The notes beneath the pieces were generated by a model. It had not been told where the DNA came from. It saw nothing but the letters and a program-made list of their open reading frames with translations, and did not search any database. From positions 1-42,737 of the forward strand of contig JAGXQZ010000032.1 in NCBI GenBank assembly GCA_018336015.1: a stretch of DNA of 42,737 nucleotides. Direction: 5' to 3'. Origin of the DNA: Algoriphagus sp. GTDB lineage: Bacteria; Bacteroidota; Bacteroidia; Cytophagales; Cyclobacteriaceae. Position numbers and translations under genes: made by a program. This document shows, one piece after another, positions 9,578 to 17,358 of this stretch. The stretch's first letter is position 1. Every line of letters starts with the position of its first letter.

Positions 9578-10300
9578 TTACTTCGCGTTTACGTCCAATA
9601 CCAATGAAACAGTATTGTAGATAAACTGATCTTTAGCTTTATTGGTCGCAGCAGCCTCGTCGCCGTACATAAGACCCCACTGGGTTCTGTCGATGTTAAA
9701 TCCTGCTTTGGCAGCTACAGTTCCGTTTGCAATAGTTACTGCAGCTGGGAATTTGATGTTTTTTGTAGTACCTCTCATGGTCAAGTTACCGCTGATCCAA
9801 TGGGTAGGATTTGCAGGAGTCAATGAACTGTCTGAGGAAGGTGTGTTTTCAGATGCGAATTCAGTTTTGTCAGCTACTGCGTCTGTTGCAGCATAAGGTG
9901 TTACACCGGTGATTTCAAAAGTAGCTGTTGGGAAGTTGGCAGCATCAAAGAAGTCAGGAGACTGCAAGTGACCGTAAAGCTTGCCATGAAACTCGGAACC
10001 TGCTTCCATATCTTCGATTGTGAGTCCGGCGATATCAAAAGTGAAGGAACCTCCTGTGATTTGATCACCTGCTACAGTTAAGGTACCACCGGTTGAAGGG
10101 ATTTTTCCAAAATGCTTACCGGTAGGCTTGTACCCTGTCCATCCGATGGTGGAAGTTGCCAGGTCAAGAGAGAGTGTTTGACCTTCTCCTGCAGCTACTT
10201 CTTGAGCATCAGTGGTCTCTACAGTGTCTCCAGGTTTGCCACAAGCAAAAGCAATCATTGAAGCGGCTACGAATAAGCCAATTTGTCTTGTAATTTTCAT
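9578..10300 (-). CDS. YceI-family lipoprotein
   Basis: A 240-residue exported protein of the YceI lipocalin-like family, whose members bind amphiphilic or isoprenoid lipids in the periplasm. The signal peptide (MKITRQIGLFVAASMIAFAC) ends in a lipobox cysteine, so it is probably lipid-anchored. The YceI domain then spans roughly 45-240, with STIGWTGYKPTGKHFG, SPDFFDAANFPTATF and LTMRGTTKNIKFP. The ATG at 10300 is chosen because it starts the lipoprotein signal; upstream in-frame codons to 10387 are not consistent with one. A TDAVADKTEFASENTPSSD insert near residue 155 is low-complexity. It is divergent from the carbonic-anhydrase-like gene. Ligand unknown. Confidence 0.9.
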   Translation of the reverse strand: MKITRQIGLFVAASMIAFACGKPGDTVETTDAQEVAAGEGQTLSLDLATSTIGWTGYKPTGKHFGKIPSTGGTLTVAGDQITGGSFTFDIAGLTIEDMEAGSEFHGKLYGHLQSPDFFDAANFPTATFEITGVTPYAATDAVADKTEFASENTPSSDSSLTPANPTHWISGNLTMRGTTKNIKFPAAVTIANGTVAAKAGFNIDRTQWGLMYGDEAAATNKAKDQFIYNTVSLVLDVNAK

Positions 10301-10413
10301 AGGTAATAAGTGTGTTGAATTGGTTACTACAATTAATGTATAGACATGTAAAACCAAGACAGATTCAAAAAGTTCAATCCTCTTCAAATTTTTTTACTTT
10401 CGGGAAAAAAAAT

Positions 10414-10929
10414 ATGGCTTTGTTGATGGATGTCCAGGGGAAATCCCCTGAGTTTGGATCAGAATGTTGGTTGGCTCCAAATGCTACTGTGGTGGGTGAT
10501 GTGAAAATGGGTGACAACTGTACCGTTTGGTTTAATGCAGTCATCAGAGGAGATGTACATGAGATCAGGATTGGGAATGATACCAACATTCAGGATGGAG
10601 CAGTAATACATTGCACTTATCAAAAAGCTCCCACCCATATTGGAAATCAAGTGTCCATAGCCCATAATGCTATTGTCCATGGTTGTACGATACATGACCG
10701 AGTTTTGGTAGGAATGGGTGCTATCGTGATGGATGGGGCAGTGATTCATTCTGATTCGGTGATTGCTGCGGGTGCAGTGGTCCTTTCTGGTACTGTGGTG
10801 GAATCAGGTTCCATTTATGCCGGTATGCCGGCCAAAAAAGTAAAAGAAATCGGGCCTGAAATGAGGGAAGTAATTCTGCGTACCGCTAGGAATTATCCGA
10901 TGTACGCTCGGTGGTTCGAAAATAAATAG
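10414..10929 (+). CDS. Gamma-carbonic anhydrase-type hexapeptide-repeat protein
   Basis: A 171-residue left-handed beta-helix protein of the gamma-class carbonic anhydrase/YrdA-PaaY group. Hexapeptide repeats run from about residue 20 to 140, and zinc-ligand-type histidines occur in IQDGAVIHCTY and SIAHNAIVHGC. A C-terminal amphipathic helix (ARNYPMYARWF) closes the trimer. Carbonic anhydrase activity is possible, but many relatives lack it. The ATG at 10414 gives the usual N-terminus; the frame extends back to 10312 but would overlap the yceI promoter. A TACTTTCG box just upstream (10400-10407) resembles the Bacteroidota -7 element TAnnTTTG. It is divergent from the yceI gene. Confidence 0.9.
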   Translation: MALLMDVQGKSPEFGSECWLAPNATVVGDVKMGDNCTVWFNAVIRGDVHEIRIGNDTNIQDGAVIHCTYQKAPTHIGNQVSIAHNAIVHGCTIHDRVLVGMGAIVMDGAVIHSDSVIAAGAVVLSGTVVESGSIYAGMPAKKVKEIGPEMREVILRTARNYPMYARWFENK

Positions 10930-11011
10930 TCTCTTAAAATTTCTTGCCTAAAAGCAGATTTCAATACACTTTGTTTTGATTTTTTGTAGTTTAGTCACAA
11001 TCTTTTGTGAT

Positions 11012-11533
11012 ATGAATACACTTTTTGAATTTTTAGGAAATAAGAGGTCACTTTATGTCCTATTGATCCTGTTTGCGATCCTTAATTTCTCTTTGACCTA
11101 CTTTATGCCTAAAGATCAGGCATTAGATCTGAAGTTTGCCTATTCTGTGGAAGAAGCCTACTTGTTGCTGGGCCAGCTAAATCAAAGCCAAAGGGAGTTT
11201 TATTGCTTTGGAGCTTGGGCTTTGGATCTGCCTTACATGATCGTGTATACATTGTTTTTCTCCGGAATTCTCTACAGACTTTGGAATAAAAAAAGAATAG
11301 CTTGGATTGCCTTTTTCATACTGCTCGCAGATTTTTTTGAAAATATCTTTATTCTTCAAGTTTTGAAAAATTATCCAAGTCATCTTTCTGATACAGTGAT
11401 GTATGCTTCCATTTTTACTACCTCTAAATGGATTTTTGTGGGAGTAGTTTTATTGTCTATTGTTGGAGGATTGGTCAATCGCTATTTTCAATTTTCTTTT
11501 TCAGTTGCAGATTCCAAAGGAGTGAGGGCATAG
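11012..11533 (+). CDS. Hypothetical four-helix inner-membrane protein
   Basis: A 173-residue integral membrane protein. Hydrophobic segments are visible near residues 11-31 (LYVLLILFAILNFSLTYF), 68-86 (DLPYMIVYTLFFSGILY), 95-113 (IAWIAFFILLADFFENIFI) and 137-154 (WIFVGVVLLSIVGGLV). The DLPY and ADFFEN motifs put acidic residues in or beside membrane helices, but I recognise no family. The ATG at 11012 is chosen over an upstream TTG at 10976. It lies 98 bases before the esterase gene and on the same strand, so it may or may not share a transcript with the amide-ligase cluster. Confidence 0.75.
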   Translation: MNTLFEFLGNKRSLYVLLILFAILNFSLTYFMPKDQALDLKFAYSVEEAYLLLGQLNQSQREFYCFGAWALDLPYMIVYTLFFSGILYRLWNKKRIAWIAFFILLADFFENIFILQVLKNYPSHLSDTVMYASIFTTSKWIFVGVVLLSIVGGLVNRYFQFSFSVADSKGVRA

Positions 11534-11631
11534 GAGGCTTTTTTGCCAGAGATTTTCTTTTTTCTTTCCCCGATTTTTGACTAGTATTTGAGGCTGGAAA
11601 CTTTTTTCCGGTGGATTTTTAAAGCATTAAA

Positions 11632-12342
11632 ATGAAAGAAGAATATTTTAAATGGTACTCCCCCCATTTGCATCGTGATGTAGAGATGTTGGTTTTTGGT
11701 CATGCCGGTTATCCGGTGGTGGTTTTTCCTACCTCGAAGGGATCTTTCCATGAGAACAAAGACATGGGCTTAATCGGATCTGCCCAATGGTATATTGATC
11801 AGGGGTTGATCCAAATCTATTGTCCCGAAAGCAATGATGCCCAGAGCTTTTATAATAAGTCCATTCATCCACATGATCGCATCCAAAATCATGTAGCTTA
11901 TGACAAAATGATTTGTCACGAGTTGATTGAGCGAATTCGGCTAAATACTTCCTCAGCCAAGGTGGCCCTTGCGGGTTGTAGCTTTGGAGGGTATCATGCA
12001 GCCAATTTTGCCTTTAGGCATCCTGGGTATGTCAGCCATCTATTTAGTATGAGTGGTGCCTATGATATCAGGGACTTTATGGAGGGGTATCAGCATGATG
12101 ATATTTACTACAATTGCCCTCTAGAATATTTGCCCGGGCTTAACGATGGGGAGCTCTGGAAAATGGGAATCGTTTTGGGTACCTCCAACTGGGACATCTG
12201 CTTTGATTCCAATTTGAAATTGCATGAAGTGCTGAAGTCCAAAAATATTTCGCATTGGCTTGATGTAAGGCAAGATAGACAGCACGATTGGCCCCTCTGG
12301 AGAGAAATGTTCCCTCATTACCTATCACTTCTCAAATTTTAA
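11632..12342 (+). CDS. Putative esterase (alpha/beta hydrolase, esterase D/Fes-like)
   Basis: A 236-residue cytoplasmic alpha/beta hydrolase with no signal peptide. The nucleophile elbow is GCSFGG with S117. The likely acid is D188 in GTSNWD, and the catalytic histidine is H218 in RQHDWPLWRE, a typical esterase-family GxHxWxxWR ending. The fold suits hydrolysis of an ester or thioester, or acyl transfer. It is first in a same-strand run with the ATP-grasp gene 48 bases downstream, so it probably processes a substrate or product of the amide ligases that follow. A peptidase or acyl-transfer role cannot be excluded. The start is the ATG at 11632. Confidence 0.88.
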   Translation: MKEEYFKWYSPHLHRDVEMLVFGHAGYPVVVFPTSKGSFHENKDMGLIGSAQWYIDQGLIQIYCPESNDAQSFYNKSIHPHDRIQNHVAYDKMICHELIERIRLNTSSAKVALAGCSFGGYHAANFAFRHPGYVSHLFSMSGAYDIRDFMEGYQHDDIYYNCPLEYLPGLNDGELWKMGIVLGTSNWDICFDSNLKLHEVLKSKNISHWLDVRQDRQHDWPLWREMFPHYLSLLKF

Positions 12343-12390
12343 TCACCTTCAATTCAATTAACTAGAACATAACGTTTTACTTGAATCATT

Positions 12391-13347
12391 ATGAAAAAAA
12401 TCGGTATACTTTTCGGAATGGAGGATACCTTTCCCCATGCATTTGTAGAAAGAGTTAATCAAAAAGCAGAAAAAGGCATCATGGCTGAACCAGTGCGGAT
12501 CGATAAGGTCATGCAAAATCAGCTAACCGAGTATGCTGTAATTATTGACAGGATTTCACAGGATGTTCCTTTTTACAGAGCTTATTTAAAAAACGCAGCA
12601 CTTACAGGTACTGCCGTTATCAATAACCCTTTTTGGTGGAGTGCGGATGATAAATTTTTTAACAATTGCCTTGCGGATACTTTGGGCGTTCCGCTTCCAA
12701 AAACGGTTATTTTGCCTTCAGCTCAGCATCCTGACGACACTACAGCTAAGTCCTTCCGAAATTTGGTGGCTCCGTTGGATTGGGAGGGAATCTTCAATTA
12801 TGTTGGTTTTCCGGCCTATATGAAGCCTTATGCCGGAGGTGGATGGAAGAATGTGTATCGTCTGGAAAATAAAGAGGAGTTTTTCCAAAAACATCCGGAA
12901 ACCGGTCAATTGGTGATGCTTCTTCAGGAAGAAATCGTATTTGATGAATACTTCAGAGTGTATTGTCTTGGAGGTAAAGCAGTGCGAATCATGGAGTATG
13001 AGCCTCGAAATCCTCACCATTTGAGATATGTGGTAGATCGTGCTCCTGCCTCCAGAAAGCTGCTGGCCACCGTCAAGGACTATACTCAAAAGCTGTGTAC
13101 CGGATTGGGATATGATTTCAACACAGTTGAGTTTGCCGTGAGAGATGGGATACCATATGCTATCGATTTTGGAAATCCTGCTCCGGATGCTGATGTCAAT
13201 TCAGTAGGACAGGAGAATTTTGAATGGGTGGTGGAAGAAGCCGCAAAAATGGCCATAGCCTATGCAAAAGCCCAAAAACCAGGTCAAATGAATCTCACCT
13301 GGGGCACATTCGTCAAAAACTCAGTTGAAGTAGCTAAACGGTTTTAA
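12391..13347 (+). CDS. ATP-grasp domain carboxylate-amine ligase (RimK-like)
   Basis: A 318-residue cytoplasmic ATP-grasp enzyme. Such enzymes activate a carboxylate as acyl phosphate and join it to an amine or thiol. Visible elements are the first nucleotide lysine K88 (SADDKFFNN), the second K145 in YMKPYAGGGWKNV, the hinge glutamates E180/E181 (LLQEEI), R189 in FRVYCLGG, and the metal ligands E247 (TVEFAV) and D259 to N262 in AIDFGNPAPD. The usual ExN metal motif appears here as DFGN, which is unusual but keeps the Asn. Its stop is 11 bases from the GCS2-like gene, so the two are surely co-transcribed. Substrates are unknown. Confidence 0.9.
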   Translation: MKKIGILFGMEDTFPHAFVERVNQKAEKGIMAEPVRIDKVMQNQLTEYAVIIDRISQDVPFYRAYLKNAALTGTAVINNPFWWSADDKFFNNCLADTLGVPLPKTVILPSAQHPDDTTAKSFRNLVAPLDWEGIFNYVGFPAYMKPYAGGGWKNVYRLENKEEFFQKHPETGQLVMLLQEEIVFDEYFRVYCLGGKAVRIMEYEPRNPHHLRYVVDRAPASRKLLATVKDYTQKLCTGLGYDFNTVEFAVRDGIPYAIDFGNPAPDADVNSVGQENFEWVVEEAAKMAIAYAKAQKPGQMNLTWGTFVKNSVEVAKRF

Positions 13348-13358
13348 TCTAGCGTACT

Positions 13359-14477
13359 ATGCCGATTGCATTGAAAAACCTGCCAAAATTCACCCTAGGG
13401 GTAGAGGAGGAGTACATGATTATCGATCCAAAGACAAGAGATTTAAGATCTCATATGTCCAAAATCGTGGAGGGCGGTAAGATCCAATTACGTGAGCAGG
13501 TGAAGGCAGAAATGCATCAATCTGTGGTGGAAGTCGGAACCAACATTTGCCAAAATGTGGCTGAGGCCCGGAGTGAAGTGTCTCATTTGAGAAAGAAAAT
13601 TGCTGAGCTTGCTGCTGCCCAGGGCCTTACAGTCGGTGCTTCCAGTACGCATCCTTTTGCAAAATGGCAAGATCAGGAGATTACTGATGATCCTAGGTAC
13701 CATAACATTGTCAATGAGCTAAAGGATATTGCCAGGTCTAATTTGATTTTTGGTCTTCATGTCCATGTGGGGATAGAAAGTCGGGATGTCGCGCTTCAGC
13801 TGATGAATCAGGCCTGTTATTTCCTCCCTCACATCTATGCCCTTACGACCAATTCTCCATTTTGGGAAGGCAGAAATACAGGGTTCAAAGCGTTTAGAGC
13901 CAAAGTTTTTGCCAAGTTTCCTCGGACTGGCCTTCCGGAATATTTCGACTCAGTTCAGTCTTATGACAATTTCCTGGAGATTTTGGTAAAAACGAACTGC
14001 ATCGACAACCCTAAAAAAATCTGGTGGGATCTTAGAATGCACCCGTTCTTCAGCACAATCGAATTTAGAATCTGTGATATGTGTCTGACAGTGGATGAGA
14101 CGATCTGTATCGTGGCAATTATTCAAGCCGTGGTTGCCAAGCTATATAAGCTTCACATGAGCAATACCAGCTTTAACATATATAGAATTGCTCTCATCCG
14201 GGAAAACAAGTTTAGAGCAGCACGCAATGGAATTGAAGGCTTATTGATTGATTTTGGGAAAAAGGAAGAAGTGCCTACCAAGGATTTGATTATGGAGCTA
14301 CTCGAATTTATCGATGACGTAGTCGATGAGTTGGGGAGCAGAAATGAAATCAACTACGTCCATGAAATTCTCAAAAAGGGAACCGGTGCGGATCAACAAC
14401 TGGCAGTTTTTGAAAAGACAGGAAGTTTGGAGGCTGTTGTCGATTTTATAACCGGCAAGTTTACCGAAGGCTTGTGA
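13359..14477 (+). CDS. Carboxylate-amine ligase of the YbdK/GCS2 family
   Basis: A 372-residue glutamine-synthetase-fold ligase, the same length as E. coli YbdK (a weak gamma-glutamylcysteine ligase). The catalytic metal and ATP residues are in place: E16-E18 (LGVEEEYMI), E51 and E58 (AEMHQSVVEVGT), H134/H136 (GLHVHVG), R226 (WDLRMHPFF) and E235/R237 (TIEFRICD). The family joins a carboxylate, often the gamma-carboxyl of Glu, to an amine. Here it is sandwiched between an ATP-grasp ligase 11 bases upstream and a class I amidotransferase 42 bases downstream. This suggests a specialised metabolite rather than glutathione, for which the partner GshB is not evident. The start is the ATG at 13359. 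Confidence 0.92.
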   Translation: MPIALKNLPKFTLGVEEEYMIIDPKTRDLRSHMSKIVEGGKIQLREQVKAEMHQSVVEVGTNICQNVAEARSEVSHLRKKIAELAAAQGLTVGASSTHPFAKWQDQEITDDPRYHNIVNELKDIARSNLIFGLHVHVGIESRDVALQLMNQACYFLPHIYALTTNSPFWEGRNTGFKAFRAKVFAKFPRTGLPEYFDSVQSYDNFLEILVKTNCIDNPKKIWWDLRMHPFFSTIEFRICDMCLTVDETICIVAIIQAVVAKLYKLHMSNTSFNIYRIALIRENKFRAARNGIEGLLIDFGKKEEVPTKDLIMELLEFIDDVVDELGSRNEINYVHEILKKGTGADQQLAVFEKTGSLEAVVDFITGKFTEGL

Positions 14478-14519
14478 GGTATTCCTTACCTTTGGGCCGA
14501 ATATCAAACCCAACATAAA

Positions 14520-15350
14520 GTGCCAAAAAGAAAAGTAAATCTTGCCATTCTGGATATGTATGATGGAGAACCCAATCAAGGGATGAGGTGTATCCATGAT
14601 CTGTTGAGCAAGTTTTCCGATCAAATCAATTTCAGAGAATTTGATGTCAGAGGTAAAAACGAACTGCCTGATGTTGCTGATTTTGATGTGTTTATTTCCA
14701 CAGGTGGACCCGGAAATCCCTTAGAGGGCGATGGAAATTGGGATTTACGCTACTTTGATTTCTTGGACCAGGTATGGATTTGGAATCAAAATCATAGTCA
14801 AAAAAAACACCTGCTCCTAATTTGCCATTCCTTTCAGATGGCGTGCAAGCATTTTGGTTTGGGAGAAGTGACCAAAAGGAAATCGCAGTCATTTGGGGTA
14901 ATGACAGTGCATAAGACTCCGGAAGGACTTAATGATCCCATCTTCCAAAATCTGGAGAATCCTTTTTGGGCGGTGGATTCCCGTGATTATCAGGTTGTAC
15001 AACCCAATCCCAGGAAATTTAAGATGTTGGGAGCAAAAGTCATTGCACTTGAAAAGATCCGAAATCACGTCGAATACGAGCGGGCAATTATGGCTATCCG
15101 CTTTTCTGATGAAATCATCGGCACACAGTTTCATCCCGAGGCAGATCCCACCAGCTTTTTACAGCATTTAAAAAAGCCAGTGGTTCGTGAAAAAATCATC
15201 GAACTAAAAGGTAAAGCTAAATATCGGACCATGCTTGAAAATCTGGTTGATGAGGATAAAATCTATCGCACTAATGAAACCTTTATCCCAAATTTTTTAG
15301 AACATGCCCTCCGCAAAATTCGCTTGGCTCAAGCACCGACCCTGATTTAA
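14520..15350 (+). CDS. Stand-alone class I glutamine amidotransferase-like protein
   Basis: A 276-residue protein with a class I (GATase1) domain over residues 1-220 and a charged helical tail. The catalytic triad is intact: C102 in LLLICHSFQMAC, and H205 with E207 in GTQFHPEADP. The oxyanion segment is STGGPGNP (60-67). It may release ammonia from glutamine for a neighbouring ligase, or hydrolyse a gamma-glutamyl bond as PuuD-type enzymes do. The start is a GTG at 14520, with a downstream ATG at residue 13 as the alternative; the GTG keeps the first beta strand (KVNLAILDMYDG). The flanking genes are the YbdK-like ligase and the permuted ATP-grasp-like gene, 52 bases downstream. Confidence 0.88.
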   Translation: MPKRKVNLAILDMYDGEPNQGMRCIHDLLSKFSDQINFREFDVRGKNELPDVADFDVFISTGGPGNPLEGDGNWDLRYFDFLDQVWIWNQNHSQKKHLLLICHSFQMACKHFGLGEVTKRKSQSFGVMTVHKTPEGLNDPIFQNLENPFWAVDSRDYQVVQPNPRKFKMLGAKVIALEKIRNHVEYERAIMAIRFSDEIIGTQFHPEADPTSFLQHLKKPVVREKIIELKGKAKYRTMLENLVDEDKIYRTNETFIPNFLEHALRKIRLAQAPTLI

Positions 15351-15402
15351 ATTTAAAAAGAAGATTTATTCTGAATCTGGATATCAACATTTTCAATAGC
15401 AT

Positions 15403-16593
15403 ATGAAAGAATCAATCAGAGAAAAATTTAACCAAGAATTTTCTCAGGAGAAGTACCTGACTTTCTTGGAGGATATAGCTTCTGATTTTGATTTTAAACC
15501 TACGTTTAGGATTGCCGAGACACCTTTTTTTATTCCAAAAGACCTAGAGAATCAGCTTATTGAAGCTTGCAATCAGGTAATAACTTTTATTCAAAGAACT
15601 GATTTCAAAGTCTTAACCCAACGTGCCATTGAGTTGAATACCGATGTTCCAAACGAGGATGCCCATACTCAATTTTTGGCGATTGACTTTGGGATTTGCG
15701 AAGAAAACGGAAATGTTATTCCCAAACTAATAGAGGTTCAAGGCTTTCCTTCCATTTTCAATTTTCAGTTTAACCTCTTTAGGAAAATCCAGAAGTATTA
15801 TCCTTTTCTGTCTGAAATGACACCGTATCCACTAGGGATCACTGATGATCGCTATCTGGGGCTGTTGAAAAAAGTGGTTTTAGGAAAATGGCAAGAGGAG
15901 GAAGTTATACTTTTGGAAATTGAACCTGAAAAACAAAACACCAAAATTGATTTTTACTATGCACAAAGAGATTTGGGAATTAAAATTCTTTGTGTCACAT
16001 CAGTGATCAAAGAGGATAAAAAACTTTTTTATCTCAATTCGGAAGGTCAAAAGATCCAGATCAAACGAATCTACAACAGGGTAATTTTTGATGAGTTGTT
16101 TTCCAGACAAGATCTAAAGCTTCAGTTTAGCTTCGAAGAAGAGCTTGATGTCGAATGGGCTGGTCATCCCAATTGGTATACCCGTATTTCTAAATTTATT
16201 CTTCCCTACCTCAAAGGGTCATATTTTATCGAGACTACCTTGCTGAGCGAGTTAAAGGAAATTCCGGAAGACCTTGAAAACTACGTGCTAAAGCCCTTAT
16301 TTTCTTTTTCAGGATCAGGGGTGATTTTTCATGTGAAAAGGGAAGATATCGAAAATGTAAAAGAACGAGATCTTTATATTCTTCAGAAAAAGGTGAATTA
16401 TTTGCCAGTCATCCAGGCTCCCGAGGGAAAAGTAAAAGTGGAGGTGAGAATGTTGTGCCTATGGCCGGAAGAAGAAAATCGCCCAACTATTGTAGGAAAC
16501 TTGGTTCGTTTGAGCCGAGGTGAAATGATCGGCGTGAAATTTAACAAAGACAAAGATTGGGTCGGTGGCTCAATAGGACTCTTTGAAAAATAA
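15403..16593 (+). CDS. Probable circularly permuted ATP-grasp family ligase
   Basis: A 396-residue soluble protein, last in the five-gene run. Segments fit a circularly permuted ATP-grasp enzyme (COG2308/glutathionylspermidine-synthase-like). A metal-binding segment comes early (AIDFGIC at about 93-99, KLIEVQGFPS at 108-117). Next come KRIYNRVIFDEL (221-232), then YVLKPLFSFSGSGVIF (294-309) with the presumed ATP lysine K297. A late segment, VEVRMLCLW with IVGNLVRLSRG and KDKDWVGGS, resembles the GGLTRV...KDTWV end of that family. This is pattern inference and the family is divergent. A third amide-forming ligase in the same operon is the natural role. The start is the ATG at 15403, and a short hairpin follows the stop. 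Confidence 0.65.
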   Translation: MKESIREKFNQEFSQEKYLTFLEDIASDFDFKPTFRIAETPFFIPKDLENQLIEACNQVITFIQRTDFKVLTQRAIELNTDVPNEDAHTQFLAIDFGICEENGNVIPKLIEVQGFPSIFNFQFNLFRKIQKYYPFLSEMTPYPLGITDDRYLGLLKKVVLGKWQEEEVILLEIEPEKQNTKIDFYYAQRDLGIKILCVTSVIKEDKKLFYLNSEGQKIQIKRIYNRVIFDELFSRQDLKLQFSFEEELDVEWAGHPNWYTRISKFILPYLKGSYFIETTLLSELKEIPEDLENYVLKPLFSFSGSGVIFHVKREDIENVKERDLYILQKKVNYLPVIQAPEGKVKVEVRMLCLWPEEENRPTIVGNLVRLSRGEMIGVKFNKDKDWVGGSIGLFEK

Positions 16594-16615
16594 AAAAACC
16601 GGTGTTACCGGCTTT
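16592..16615. terminator. Hairpin terminator between the ligase cluster and pyrE
   Basis: Stem ccggt/accgg (16599-16603 and 16607-16611) with a 3-base loop, one mismatch and flanking A/T pairs lies between two convergent stops. On the minus strand it is followed by TTTTTTTATTTTT, so it is strong for pyrE; on the plus strand the T-tract is short. Confidence 0.6.
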
Positions 16616-17263
16616 CTATTCTTGCATCCAAACAGCTGGGTTTTTACGCCATTCTTCCAGAGATTTCAAGGTGGATTCATCCACGTAATTATTTTCTACA
16701 GCCTGTGGCAATAGGGCGTCATAGTGGCTTAGACAGACGAGTGAAATACCTGCTTCATCGAAGTTTTTGTCTGCCACATCAAATCCATAGCTGAAAATTG
16801 CCACCATTCCCAATACTTCAAATCCTGCATTTCTCAAGTCTTGGGCGGCCTTAAGGGAACTTCCTCCTGTAGAAACCAAGTCTTCTACTACCACGACTTT
16901 TTGACCTGGCGTTACTTTACCTTCGATCATGTTTTCCATCCCATGTCCTTTGGGTTTGGAGCGCACATAAACAAATGGAAGGTTTAATTCATCTGATATC
17001 AGTGCCCCTTGAGGTATTCCCGCGGTAGCTACACCGGCAATGGCCTCTACAGTTGGAAAAAAGTGCTGTACAGATTTCACCAAGTTGGCTTTGATCAGTT
17101 TTCTTACCTCGGGAAAGGAAAGAGAAAGTCTGTTGTCACAATAAATCGGGGATTTCCATCCGGAGGCCCAAGTAAAGGGTTTGGAAGGCTGAAGCCGAAT
17201 GGCTTGAATTTCAAGCAGCTTGTTTGCTACTTCTGCTGCAATGCTGGGATCAAGGATTTTCAT
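16616..17263 (-). CDS. pyrE: Orotate phosphoribosyltransferase
   Basis: A 215-residue cytoplasmic enzyme that joins orotate and PRPP to make orotidine monophosphate in pyrimidine synthesis. The PRPP-binding motif is VVVVEDLVSTGGSS. The orotate/phosphate loop is FTWASGWKSPIYCDNR near residues 30-45, and the catalytic flexible loop carries RSKPKGHGMENMIEG. Length and domain order are normal. The ATG at 17263 is followed by the typical N-terminal helix ILDPSIAAEVANKLLEI. It is convergent with the ligase cluster and divergent from the Nudix gene at 17359, with 95 bases between. Confidence 0.97.
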   Translation of the reverse strand: MKILDPSIAAEVANKLLEIQAIRLQPSKPFTWASGWKSPIYCDNRLSLSFPEVRKLIKANLVKSVQHFFPTVEAIAGVATAGIPQGALISDELNLPFVYVRSKPKGHGMENMIEGKVTPGQKVVVVEDLVSTGGSSLKAAQDLRNAGFEVLGMVAIFSYGFDVADKNFDEAGISLVCLSHYDALLPQAVENNYVDESTLKSLEEWRKNPAVWMQE

Positions 17264-17358
17264 GGAATCAAAATTAATGGATTAACCAGCTTTGAGATTG
17301 TGTCCGCTGATTTTTTTGTGCATTTTTGACCACACCACCATCTTTTTACATTGATAGC

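Noticed and set aside
10301..10387. N-terminal extension of the YceI lipoprotein
   Set aside because: The lipoprotein signal peptide begins at the ATG at 10300; the extension would place it internally and cover the promoter of the divergent gene.
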